A DNA stretch of 64,000 nt from [Eubacterium] yurii (lineage in GTDB: Bacteria > Bacillota > Clostridia > Peptostreptococcales > Filifactoraceae): contig FUZS01000003.1 of the NCBI GenBank assembly GCA_900167215.1, positions 240,330-304,329 of the forward strand, given 5' to 3'. The position numbers and the translations under genes were made by a program. Shown here piece after piece: positions 28,376 through 38,149 of the stretch (position 1 is its first letter; every line of letters begins with the position of its first letter). The notes beneath the pieces were generated by a model. That model was not told where the DNA came from and made no database searches. It saw only the letters and a program-made list of their open reading frames with translations.

Positions 28376-29299
28376 TTAAAACTCTCCTATTATTTTTACT
28401 TCTTCTTCCAACATAACATTGAATTTATTTAATACTACCTGCTTTACAAATGTTATTAAGTTAATTACTTGCTCACATGTAGCATCACCTGTGTTTATTA
28501 TAAAACCACTATGAAGTGAAGAAATAGCAGCATTATTCATAACTAGTCCCTTAAGTCCGCTATCTTCTATCAACTTTCCTGCAAAATGTCCTTCAGGTCT
28601 TTTAAATGTTGAACCGGCAGAATATGCAGATAATGGTTGCTTACTTGTACGTCTATAAGTATAGTCTTCAATCTTTGCTTTTATATCATCATAATTACCT
28701 TTTTCAAGCCTTATTCTCACAGTAAGCACAAGCATATTTTCTTTAGAAATTATTGAGTTTCTATAAGAAAATTTCATATTTTCATTGCTTATCTTTCTTA
28801 AGTTCATATCTTTATCAAGAACAATTACCTCTGTCACAACCTTACTCATCATAGAACCATAAGCACCTGCATTCATTGTAACAGCCCCACCTAATGTACC
28901 AGGAATTCCACATGCAAATTCAAAACCCTCAAGAGATTGTTCCAAGAAATATTTAGACAAGGATGTCATTGACATACCTGCATCAACTTCTACTGTATAG
29001 TCATCAATTCTTGTCAACTTACTGAAATTATCAGTAAGCTGTATAACTATTGCTCTAATTCCCTTATCTGATACCAACAGATTTGACCCATTACCCATTA
29101 CAAATACAGGATAAGAATAATCTTTTGCTATATTCAATATTTCCATTATATCAGAAACTGATGTTGGTCTTACAAAAAAATCAGCCTCTCCGCCAATATG
29201 AAAACTCGTAACACTCTTCATAGGATAGTTAATTTGCAAGTTATATTTACTCAGCTTCTGCCCTATAATCTCTTTATAATCCACATTTTTATTTATCAT
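28376..29299 (-). CDS. murB: UDP-N-acetylenolpyruvoylglucosamine reductase
   Basis: Reduces the enolpyruvyl ether to UDP-MurNAc, with NADPH and FAD, in peptidoglycan precursor synthesis. About 307 residues, type II MurB. The FAD-binding part has TSFHIGGEADF and GNGSNLLVSD, then FACGIPGTLGGAVTMNAGAYG, the SYRNS tyrosine/serine region and the catalytic Ser in KQPLSAYSAGSTFKRP. The ATG at 29299 has GGGAG ahead of it; the TTG at 29317 would place this site inside the gene. It has its own promoter (29538-29566). Confidence 0.96.
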   Translation of the reverse strand: MINKNVDYKEIIGQKLSKYNLQINYPMKSVTSFHIGGEADFFVRPTSVSDIMEILNIAKDYSYPVFVMGNGSNLLVSDKGIRAIVIQLTDNFSKLTRIDDYTVEVDAGMSMTSLSKYFLEQSLEGFEFACGIPGTLGGAVTMNAGAYGSMMSKVVTEVIVLDKDMNLRKISNENMKFSYRNSIISKENMLVLTVRIRLEKGNYDDIKAKIEDYTYRRTSKQPLSAYSAGSTFKRPEGHFAGKLIEDSGLKGLVMNNAAISSLHSGFIINTGDATCEQVINLITFVKQVVLNKFNVMLEEEVKIIGEF

Positions 29300-29537
29300 A
29301 TATTGTATTACTCCCAATTTTTATCACTTTATCATCTGTTCTTTTAAAAAAATGTATATATTATATTTTAAACAACTATATATTCATAATTTTAGATTTA
29401 GTGTTTAAGATAAGCATTTAAAATACTATATAATTTATTTTGTTTCGTCCTTATTCTAAAAATTAAATTTTATATTATAAATACAAGAATCTAATTATAC
29501 TTTAAAATAACTTGATATATAACAAAAACCTCGTGTC

Positions 29538-29566
29538 ATTATACCATATCAAGCCCAGATTTACAA
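29538..29566 (-). promoter_or_regulatory. SigA-type promoter of murB
   Basis: On the minus strand TTGTAA (-35), a 17-base spacer and TATAAT (-10). Confidence 0.7.
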
Positions 29567-29659
29567 TTTTATTTTTTAACTTCCAAGCAATGTTAAACAG
29601 CGTAGTAGAAATGCTAAATCAATTTTTTCTTTATTAAAAGACTATATAAAAAAATATAC

Positions 29660-29692
29660 AAAAAAGCACCTATTTGCTAATAAGTGCTTTTT
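29660..29692 (-). terminator. Rho-independent terminator of groESL
   Basis: AAAAAAGCAC and GTGCTTTTT form a stem with a T run on the minus strand, 40 bases after the groEL stop. Weakly bidirectional. Confidence 0.78.
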
Positions 29693-29732
29693 CATGAAAA
29701 ATTTTACTTTATATAATTAATATTTTTAATTA

Positions 29733-31355
<1,623 letters not shown>

Positions 31356-31382
31356 TTATAATTCCTCCAATATAATTTTAAA

Positions 31383-31667
31383 CTATTTTACTATTGCCAA
31401 TATATCACTTTGTCTAAGAATTGTGTATTCCTGTCCATCAATTTTTACTTCTGTTCCGGCATATTTAGAAAATAATACTTTGTCACCTTTTTTAACTTCC
31501 ATCTTTACTTCTTTTCCGTCAACTACTCCACCAGGACCTACTTCTACAACTTCAGCTTCTTGAGGTTGCTCTTTCGCACTACCTGTAAGTATTATTCCAC
31601 CCTTAGTCTTTTCTTCAGCTTCAAGTTTCTTGATTACTACTCTGTCTGCTAATGGTCTTATTTCCAT
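31383..31667 (-). CDS. groES: Co-chaperonin GroES
   Basis: Heptameric lid of the GroEL cage. 94 residues, normal length: IRPLADRVVIKK at the start, the mobile loop EEKTKGGIILTGSAKEQP, and VLFSKYAGTEVKIDGQEY. GGAGG precedes the ATG. First gene of the groESL operon, transcribed from the promoter at 31795-31822 under CIRCE control. Confidence 0.98.
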   Translation of the reverse strand: MEIRPLADRVVIKKLEAEEKTKGGIILTGSAKEQPQEAEVVEVGPGGVVDGKEVKMEVKKGDKVLFSKYAGTEVKIDGQEYTILRQSDILAIVK

Positions 31668-31756
31668 TGATAAATGCCTCCTAAATTTGTCATTATTTAA
31701 TTAAATTCCATTGTTTGTGTGCAAACAACTTAAAATTCAATACTTTATTTTTAATG

Positions 31757-31783
31757 TTAGCACTCGATAACACCGAGTGCTAA
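31757..31783 (-). promoter_or_regulatory. CIRCE operator (HrcA binding site)
   Basis: TTAGCACTC, nine bases, GAGTGCTAA: an exact match to the CIRCE consensus. It lies just downstream of the -10 of the groESL promoter. HrcA is not encoded in this window. Its other side faces the isochorismatase-like gene, 155 bases away. Confidence 0.97.
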
Positions 31784-31794
31784 CTACAGTTAAT

Positions 31795-31822
31795 ATTATA
31801 TTACAAAAAAAAATTTTTGCAA
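31795..31822 (-). promoter_or_regulatory. SigA-type promoter of groESL
   Basis: Minus strand TTGCAA (-35), 16-base spacer including an A/T tract, TATAAT (-10), ending 11 bases ahead of CIRCE. This is the normal arrangement for HrcA repression. Confidence 0.8.
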
Positions 31823-31937
31823 TAGTTTTTTTAAATTTTTTTGAATTTTTTACTTTTACTTCCTTAGTATTTGATATAATTTCTTATTTATGATAAAATT
31901 AAATAAATTTTTTAAAATTTCTTTAGGAGGTAATTTT

Positions 31938-32528
31938 ATGTGCGGTCATGGACAAGGTAAAGGTCATGTGGAAAAAATGAAAGAAAGATATTATCTTAAT
32001 AGAAACAATACTGTTTTACTTGGCATAGATGTCCAAGAAAAATTGATAAAAGCAATGTTTAATGCTGAAACATTTATGAAAAATTCAAAAGCATTGTTAC
32101 AACTTACAAATATTTACGATATACCTGTAATATTTACAGAACAAAACCCGAGAGCTTTAGGAAAAACAAGTGAAGAATTGTTAAAATCGGCAGCCAATCC
32201 TGCAGTTTATGAAAAGATGGATTTCAGCGGATTTTGTCCTGAACTTGATGAGGCTTTGAAAAAACATAACAGAACAAATATAATAGTTATAGGTATGGAA
32301 TCTCATGTATGCGTATATCAAACAGTTAGAGATTTGGTAGTAAATGGATATAATGTCACAATAGTGAGTGATGCGGTGGCATCAAGATTCAAGTTCAATT
32401 ATGACAACGCCCTTGATATGATGAGCAAGATACATGCCGTAATATCAAATACTGAAACAGTATTATTCGACATAGTCCACACTTCAAGCGATGAACATTT
32501 CAAAGAAGCACAAAAGCTTATAAAATAG
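31938..32528 (+). CDS. Isochorismatase family cysteine hydrolase
   Basis: 196 residues. Family marks: the catalytic Asp in LLGIDVQEKL, the conserved Lys region PAVYEKMDFSGF and the nucleophile Cys in GMESHVCVYQTV, followed by VSDAVASR. Likely hydrolyses an amide or ether-like substrate (nicotinamidase-related); the substrate is unknown. The ATG at 31938 is chosen for its GGAGGT site. The resulting N-terminus MCGHGQGKGH is rich in Cys, His and Gly ahead of the fold, unusual for the family. It is divergent from groESL. Confidence 0.85.
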   Translation: MCGHGQGKGHVEKMKERYYLNRNNTVLLGIDVQEKLIKAMFNAETFMKNSKALLQLTNIYDIPVIFTEQNPRALGKTSEELLKSAANPAVYEKMDFSGFCPELDEALKKHNRTNIIVIGMESHVCVYQTVRDLVVNGYNVTIVSDAVASRFKFNYDNALDMMSKIHAVISNTETVLFDIVHTSSDEHFKEAQKLIK

Positions 32529-32538
32529 CTATACAAAT

Positions 32539-32584
32539 AAAAAATCACCCTCACTAATAATTTACACAAGCTGGGTGATTTTTT
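32539..32584. terminator. Bidirectional terminator between the isochorismatase and bioB genes
   Basis: AAAAAATCACCC and GGGTGATTTTTT make a 12-base stem, with T runs on both strands; the two genes converge here. Confidence 0.87.
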
Positions 32585-32652
32585 ATATTTTTTTGTTATA
32601 GCAATTTATGCATAAATTAAATGTTTTAATTTTTTATAAGATTTAATAATTG

Positions 32653-33624
32653 TTATTCTATTATTTCTGCTATATATCCAAGCTCTCTTATCATATCAAT
32701 ATCTTCTTTTATAGTAATACCTGTCGTAGTCAACATATCTCCTGATATAGCAGCATTAGCACCTGATTTAAAGCATGATTTTCCTCTGTCTTCAAGCAAG
32801 CCTCTACCTCCGGCAAGTCTTATAGCTGCACCCGGATTGATAAATCTAAATATTGCAACTATTCTTCTCATATCATCGTTACTAAGTCTTGTGTTATTTT
32901 CAAAAGGAGTTCCTTCTATAGCATTAAGCATATTTATTGGAATAGACCTTACTCCTAAATCTCTGATATCAAGAGCCATATCTATCCTATCTTCATATGT
33001 CTCTCCAAGTCCCATGATACCGCCGCTACAAACTTCTAATCCAACTTTTTGAGCAGCTTTTATAGACCTTATCTTGTCATCGTAGCTATGTGTAGTACAT
33101 ATATTGGGAAAATTCCTTCTTGAAGTTTCAAGATTGTTATGAATTCTAACAATACCTGCTTCTTTTATCTTTGCAAAGTCCTCTTCATCCAAGAGTCCAA
33201 ATGATGCACATACCTTTACATCCAAGTTTCCTAATATGTCTTTTGTAGCTGTACACATATAGTCAAGTTCACCATCATTTAATTTTCTCCCTGATGTTAC
33301 TATAGAATATCTTAATACTCCTTTTTCTTTGTTGTATTTAGCAAGATTCGTCATTTCTTTTATTTCCAGTAAAGGATATACCTCCACCTTAGTATCATAA
33401 AATGACGATTGAGCACAAAATTTGCAATTTTCTGAACATTTTCCACTTTTTCCGTTGACAATGGAACAAAGGTCAAATTTATTGTCACACATTTTTTCCC
33501 TTATCTCATCAGCACATTTGCAAAGTATTTCCAGGTCCTCATCAACAAGCAACATGGCTTCTTGTTTATTTATCAACTTAGCATTTAACAATATTTCTTC
33601 TTTTAGCTTAACTGCAATACTCAT
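32653..33624 (-). CDS. bioB: Biotin synthase
   Basis: Radical SAM enzyme that inserts sulfur into dethiobiotin. About 323 residues. The 4Fe-4S cluster cysteines are in CSENCKFCAQS (CxxxCxxC), and the region FINPGAAIRLAGGR near the C-terminus is typical of BioB. The GGAG lies so close to the first ATG codons that the start at 33624 (MSIAVKLK) is most likely; 33636 is the longest frame. No bioA, bioD or bioF is adjacent, so the cell may import dethiobiotin or have the others elsewhere. Confidence 0.95.
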   Translation of the reverse strand: MSIAVKLKEEILLNAKLINKQEAMLLVDEDLEILCKCADEIREKMCDNKFDLCSIVNGKSGKCSENCKFCAQSSFYDTKVEVYPLLEIKEMTNLAKYNKEKGVLRYSIVTSGRKLNDGELDYMCTATKDILGNLDVKVCASFGLLDEEDFAKIKEAGIVRIHNNLETSRRNFPNICTTHSYDDKIRSIKAAQKVGLEVCSGGIMGLGETYEDRIDMALDIRDLGVRSIPINMLNAIEGTPFENNTRLSNDDMRRIVAIFRFINPGAAIRLAGGRGLLEDRGKSCFKSGANAAISGDMLTTTGITIKEDIDMIRELGYIAEIIE

Positions 33625-33965
33625 CATTTTCTCCATATATTATTATCCAATATACAAAAGCTACTCTACCATTCATATAATTGAAGCTAATAGAAGACTA
33701 AGTTTCTTATATCTACAATAATTTACTTTTGCTGGTAAATATATCTGTTTCTAAACTTATAAAACTTCACATTTTACTTTAAAATTACGGCTCAAGATAT
33801 AGATTTGTATATTATCAGTTCATATTTTTTTAATTAATAAACTAAATAATACAATAAGAAAATAATATTGTCAATCAATATTTTAATACTATTTACTATT
33901 TAAGTTTTACTATTAAATTGTTTTTTATTTTTATAATTTTCAATATTTAGCAATTATAACTTACT
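33625..33965. other. AT-rich intergenic region upstream of bioB
   Basis: No gene, hairpin or recognised operator found. A BirA-type operator was looked for and not seen. Confidence 0.4.
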
Positions 33966-34811
33966 TTAATCTTCTTTTATAATAGGTATCCAGAGTTCCA
34001 TAACATAGTCATCGCTATACATATCTCCCTCAAAGTATACTTCAAAATCCGGAGATCCTGAATGTTTATATCTGTTTTCAGGTAAAAAAGTCTCCATAGC
34101 AAACTTCCATCCCATATGAATACATTCCGGAACCTTCCCTATCAGTTCTATACAAGCATATTTTGCTTCCGGTATCTCCATTATCTCAAGTCCAATTTTT
34201 TTTGCCCTCTCAATATCTTCTACATCAAATCCTGCCATATAGTTAATCTTATTTACATCCTGAACATCATAGCATACACCGTAACTCATCTTATTTCCTA
34301 AACTTGACAGCTCATTATAATCTGCTTTTGAAAAGAGTTCTTCCCAAACTTCAGGACATAATTTTGAATTTATATTTTCTTTTTTTACTCCTGCCACCAT
34401 AAATCCTTTTTTTACTTCAATTCTTGCATTCATCTTTTCTCCTCCTTGAATACTTAGGCTCAATCTAAACTTAGAAAAAACTTTTATAGCTGCACCTTTT
34501 CTAACATTAAGCGGGGAAGTATTGTGAAATTTTTTAAATGCTGATGTAAAAGAATTTGGAGAATCGTAGCCATATTTTAGAGCAATATCTATAATTTTTA
34601 TATTGCTTTCACTTATTTCCATAGCTGCCTTAGTAAGTCTTCTTAGTCTAATATATTCATGAAGAGTAAAGTCAGTAAATATGGAAAATATTCTGCTGAA
34701 CATAGGGTAGGAATAACCTGTAATTTTAAATATCTCATCCTCATCTATCTCTGTGTCCAATACTGTCTCCAAGTAATCCATTGCCATATTAAAACTCATT
34801 AAAAAATTCAT
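33966..34811 (-). CDS. AraC family regulator with GyrI-like effector domain
   Basis: 281 residues. Residues 1-110 are the AraC/XylS double helix-turn-helix DNA-binding domain (signature IIDIALKYGYDSPNSFTSAFKKFHNTSPLNVR); residues 127-281 are a GyrI-like small-molecule-binding domain (RIEVKKGFMVAGVK..., ending FEVYFEGDMY...VMELWIPI). GAGGAGG precedes the ATG. At the domain boundary the DNA has a perfect GGAGGAGAAAAG ahead of an in-frame ATG at 34433, which could start a free effector domain. It is monocistronic and likely autoregulated or drug-responsive. Confidence 0.9.
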   Translation of the reverse strand: MNFLMSFNMAMDYLETVLDTEIDEDEIFKITGYSYPMFSRIFSIFTDFTLHEYIRLRRLTKAAMEISESNIKIIDIALKYGYDSPNSFTSAFKKFHNTSPLNVRKGAAIKVFSKFRLSLSIQGGEKMNARIEVKKGFMVAGVKKENINSKLCPEVWEELFSKADYNELSSLGNKMSYGVCYDVQDVNKINYMAGFDVEDIERAKKIGLEIMEIPEAKYACIELIGKVPECIHMGWKFAMETFLPENRYKHSGSPDFEVYFEGDMYSDDYVMELWIPIIKED

Positions 34812-35043
34812 TTTTCCTCCTCAATAAGTACTTATTACCGATATAATAACATTAGAAATTTAAAATATCTACATATTTTCTGTACAAAATATATTTGTTT
34901 ATTGATTTTGTATTTACAATGATGTATAATTTTTTTAAATGATTGTCAAAGTTTATATTCAAGTACAATTAGAATTTTCAATATATTAATGTGTATAGCA
35001 AAAAAATAATTGATGTACATAGATAAATAATTGGGAGAATTTA

Positions 35044-35262
35044 ATGGAAATAACTATAAATACGGAATTTATAAAATTGGACCAACTGTTGAAATTAGCA
35101 GATGTAACATCTTCAGGGGCTGAGTCTCATGCACTTATCATGGATGGAAAGGTCAAGGTCAACGGTAAGGCAGAATTGCAAAAAAGAAAGAAGATAAGAG
35201 CAAACGACATAGTTGAGATAAATAATAAGATAATACAGGTAGTCTTTGATGCTGATAAATAA
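35044..35262 (+). CDS. yaaA: S4 domain RNA-binding protein YaaA
   Basis: 72 residues, an S4-like RNA-binding fold (TEFIKLDQLLKLADVTSSGAESHALIMDGKVKVNG, then KIRANDIVEI). The yaaA-recF pair normally follows dnaA-dnaN near the replication origin; only the pair is here. Its end overlaps recF by 14 bases, so translation is coupled. It may take part in ribosome assembly or other RNA binding; its precise role is unsettled. Confidence 0.9.
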   Translation: MEITINTEFIKLDQLLKLADVTSSGAESHALIMDGKVKVNGKAELQKRKKIRANDIVEINNKIIQVVFDADK

Positions 35263-36319
35263 TATACATTTGAAAAATTACAGAAACTATGAAAATTTGT
35301 CGCTGGAATTTTCTGAAAATATCAATATGATTATTGGGCAAAACGGTCAAGGGAAAACAAATATAGTTGAAGCTATTCATTTCCTATCATTTGCAAAGTC
35401 TTTCAGGACAAACAGAGACAAAGAAGTAATAAACTTTGGTAAAGACAGTGCATATATCAAGTCATCCATCCAAAATATAGATGACTCCTACGCTATAGAT
35501 ATTCGCATATCAAACTTGGATAAGAAAGCTGTAAATATAAATAAAAATCCTATAAGCAAAATCAGTGATTTGATGGGAATAGTAAATGTAGTTGTATTTT
35601 CTCCGGAAGATACCAAAATAGTATCTGATACCCCCTCTTTCAGACGTGGATTTATGAACAAGGAAATATCACAAATTAAGCCTTTATACTATAATATACT
35701 ACTTGACTATAATCAGACCTTGGAAAATAAAAATTCTCTTTTAAAAACTCAAAATCCGGATACCATAATGCTTGATATCTATGATGAACAGTTGTCAACC
35801 TATATGGAAAAAATCATAGCATATAGAAAAGATTTTATCAAACAAATCTCAGTTATAGCTAATGAAACTCATGGAAAGATATCTTCTCAAAAGGAAAATC
35901 TAATTATAAACTATTCTCCAAATATCAGATACGAAAAAAAAGAGGATATATTTTCATTATTATCTTCATCAAGAACTGATGATATAATTAGAGGTACGTC
36001 AAGTAAGGGTATACACAAAGATGATATTGAGATTATGATTGGTGATATAGACATAAGGAAATATGGTTCTCAAGGTCAAAAAAAGACTGCAACTATAGCT
36101 TTGAAACTATCAGAAATTGAACTTATTTACAATATGAAAAAAGAATATCCTGTAGTAATTTTGGATGATATATTCAGTGAACTTGATATAAATAGAAGAA
36201 AAATGCTTATAGAAAAACTGCTAAATATTCAAACCTTTATCACAACTACTGAAAAGATAGATATAGACAAGGATATAAAGTATTTTGAGGTCAAAGATAG
36301 GAATGTGACTGTATTGTAA
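35249..36319 (+). CDS. recF: DNA replication and repair protein RecF
   Basis: SMC-like ATPase that helps load RecA at single-strand gaps (RecFOR). 356 residues. Walker A GQNGQGKTN near residues 29-37, the arm region, the ABC signature SQGQKKT and Walker B VVILDDIFSELD are present, followed by TTTEK. The ATG at 35249 has a weak GGTAG upstream and yields the usual LINNIHLKNYRNY opening. It is followed by hinT, 100 bases away, not by gyrB. Confidence 0.96.
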   Translation: MLINNIHLKNYRNYENLSLEFSENINMIIGQNGQGKTNIVEAIHFLSFAKSFRTNRDKEVINFGKDSAYIKSSIQNIDDSYAIDIRISNLDKKAVNINKNPISKISDLMGIVNVVVFSPEDTKIVSDTPSFRRGFMNKEISQIKPLYYNILLDYNQTLENKNSLLKTQNPDTIMLDIYDEQLSTYMEKIIAYRKDFIKQISVIANETHGKISSQKENLIINYSPNIRYEKKEDIFSLLSSSRTDDIIRGTSSKGIHKDDIEIMIGDIDIRKYGSQGQKKTATIALKLSEIELIYNMKKEYPVVILDDIFSELDINRRKMLIEKLLNIQTFITTTEKIDIDKDIKYFEVKDRNVTVL

Positions 36320-36420
36320 ATTTTAGATTTTCAAGTAATAGTAAAACATAAGGTTTTGCAAAGAATTTTATATAGCTATTTATTTAGATATTTAGAATAA
36401 AGAATCAAAAGGAGGTTATT

Positions 36421-36753
36421 ATGGATTGTATTTTTTGTAAGATTGTAAGTGGAGAAATTCCAAGCAAAGTCGTTTACGAAGATGAACATGTCTTGGCATT
36501 TAACGACATTGAACCACAAGCCCCTATCCATATTGTTGTAATTCCTAAAAAACACTTTGCAAATATATTGGAATTAAACGACAGCAATATATTAAATGCA
36601 ATTTTTGACTCTATAAAAAATATTGCAGACAAGCAAAATATGGAAAAAGGATTTAGAATTGTATGTAACACAGGTAGTGAAGGCGGACAAACTGTTGACC
36701 ACTTGCATTTTCACATACTTTCAGGCAGAAATCTTCAATGGCCTCCAGGCTAA
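36421..36753 (+). CDS. hinT: HIT family nucleotide-binding protein (HinT-like)
   Basis: 110 residues, the full length of the Hint family. The start CIFCKIVSGEIPSKVVYEDEHVLAFNDI and the C-terminal histidine triad HLHFHILSG are diagnostic. Such proteins hydrolyse purine nucleotide phosphoramidates such as AMP-lysine. The cysteines at the N-terminus may bind zinc. AGGAGGT precedes the ATG. Confidence 0.95.
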   Translation: MDCIFCKIVSGEIPSKVVYEDEHVLAFNDIEPQAPIHIVVIPKKHFANILELNDSNILNAIFDSIKNIADKQNMEKGFRIVCNTGSEGGQTVDHLHFHILSGRNLQWPPG

Positions 36754-36760
36754 AAAAATA

Positions 36761-36788
36761 CTCCGTATTTTTGATACGGAGCTTTTTT
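36761..36788 (+). terminator. Rho-independent terminator of hinT
   Basis: CTCCGTAT and ATACGGAG form an 8-bp stem with a short loop and TTTTTT directly after. Confidence 0.92.
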
Positions 36789-36814
36789 ATGCTTTTCTTT
36801 AAATATTTAAATTT

Positions 36815-36938
36815 GTTACAAAATTCTATTTAAACTATGGATTTTATCTTAATTATACTCTTTGGCATATCTTTTGATGATAAACTTTTAGTGTATTATT
36901 TTTATAAAATAATCCATCATTCTATTGGATTTTAGTAT
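36815..36938. repeat. MITE-like element, subfamily 1, copy 2
   Basis: About 124 bases matching 20325-20452 throughout, with CTATTTAAACTATGGATTT on the left and ATTGGATTTTAGTAT on the right. Its right end overlaps the last codons of the rod-binding gene at 36922. Confidence 0.7.
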
Positions 36939-37281
36939 CAGTTTGTTCTTTTTGATTATTACTTTCATTGTTTTGTGAAGACTTTTTCTCTATATCTTTC
37001 ACTATCATTTCGGACAGACCTAAAGGTGATGACATTGCCATATGTTCTGCTAATCTTTCGAACATAAAGTCAGTCATTATATCCTTTCCTGGAGCCTTAT
37101 TTTCCTTATTTTGATTGTCAAACATAAGCTTCTTGCTTTGTTTAAGAAAAACCTTTAAAAATTCAGCTTCCAGACCTTGAGAAGCCTCTTTGAGTTTTTT
37201 CTTATCTAAATTCTTTATCTTTTCTTTATCTATATTTTGAATAGGCGATATATATGAATCATATGAATTACTTATATCCAT
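36922..37281 (-). CDS. Flagellar rod-binding protein (FlgJ N-terminal-domain type)
   Basis: 119 residues. The core (EASQGLEAEFLKVFLKQSKKLMFD, then FMFERLAEHMAMSSPLGLSEMI) is the rod-binding domain found at the N-terminus of FlgJ; the muramidase domain is absent. It should cap or scaffold growth of the rod. It is last in the mbl-flagellar operon, 13 bases after the FlhP-like gene, with GGGGT before the ATG. The final four codons and stop (TKIQ) are formed by the terminus of the element at 36815-36938, so the original C-terminus has probably been replaced. Confidence 0.85.
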   Translation of the reverse strand: MDISNSYDSYISPIQNIDKEKIKNLDKKKLKEASQGLEAEFLKVFLKQSKKLMFDNQNKENKAPGKDIMTDFMFERLAEHMAMSSPLGLSEMIVKDIEKKSSQNNESNNQKEQTDTKIQ

Positions 37282-37294
37282 AATCTACCCCTTC

Positions 37295-38107
37295 CTATCT
37301 CTTCAATTGATTGATGGTATTGAGCATATCGTCTGCTGTTTGTACTGTTTTCGAGTTAATCTCATAAGCTCTTTGAGCTGTAATCATTCTTACCATTTCA
37401 TCTACCAACTGTACATTAGACATTTCAAGATATCCTTGATATATCTTAGATTCTCTTGTTTCATTTTCCTCCTGTACAGGCTCACCTGAGTTATCTGTAG
37501 GTACGTAAAAGTTACTACCCACTGCTTTTAGACCTTCAGGATTGACAAAAGTAACCGTCTTTAATTGTCCAAGTTCAAGAAGCTCTCCCTCAGCAGATTT
37601 TGCAGTGACAGTTCCGTTTTGACTTACTGCAAAGTCCTTACTGTTTTCAGGTATTTGTACATATCCATCATCTGTTGTAAGCACTTTTTCACCTTGCGAA
37701 GTTACTAATGTAAGTTGATTGTCCTCAACAGAAAATTTAAAACTTCCATCTCTTGTGTAAAATCTCTTTGTCTCTTCTCCGGGAGAATTAGGATCTTCGA
37801 CTACGAAAAAGGCATTACCCTGAACCATAGCAAGGTCTGTTGGATTATCTGTCTTGTCTGCACTTCCTGTAGTATATATCCTTGATGTAGCAACAGGTAT
37901 TACACCGTGTCCAACTTGAAGGTTTACAGGTTGTCCCATTTTAGCTTCATTGCTTACTGGATTTGAATAAGTATATAACAAATCCTTGAATTCTGTCTTT
38001 TGTGCCTTAAATCCTGTTGTATTGACGTTTGAAATATTATTTGAAATTACATCCACATTCAATTGTTGCGCTTTCATACCGCTTGCAGCAGTCCACAATG
38101 CTCTCAT
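37295..38107 (-). CDS. flhP: Flagellar distal rod protein, FlgG/FlhP type
   Basis: 270 residues, a flagellar basal-body rod/hook family protein. The N-terminal MRALWTAASGMKAQQLNVDVISNNISNVNTTGFK is the conserved assembly motif (SNNISNVNTTGFK), and the C-terminal part has the matching VDEMVRMITAQRAYEINSKTVQTADDML. It is exported by the flagellar apparatus without a Sec signal. Two FlgG-family genes in tandem after mbl correspond to flhO-flhP of Bacillus, and this one is the second. Confidence 0.88.
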   Translation of the reverse strand: MRALWTAASGMKAQQLNVDVISNNISNVNTTGFKAQKTEFKDLLYTYSNPVSNEAKMGQPVNLQVGHGVIPVATSRIYTTGSADKTDNPTDLAMVQGNAFFVVEDPNSPGEETKRFYTRDGSFKFSVEDNQLTLVTSQGEKVLTTDDGYVQIPENSKDFAVSQNGTVTAKSAEGELLELGQLKTVTFVNPEGLKAVGSNFYVPTDNSGEPVQEENETRESKIYQGYLEMSNVQLVDEMVRMITAQRAYEINSKTVQTADDMLNTINQLKR

Positions 38108-38149
38108 CTTTTATCTCCTGAATTATAAATAAATTAAATTTTCATAAAA

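Larger units (their letters stand above)
29300..29732. other. Intergenic region between groEL and murB
   Basis: Contains the groEL terminator (29660-29692) and a good minus-strand promoter (29538-29566). From that promoter murB would have a leader of about 230 AT-rich bases in which no known riboswitch or strong hairpin was seen. Confidence 0.5.

Noticed and set aside
35000..35050. Replication origin next to yaaA-recF
   Set aside because: No dnaA, dnaN or cluster of DnaA boxes was seen; the pair alone does not show an origin.
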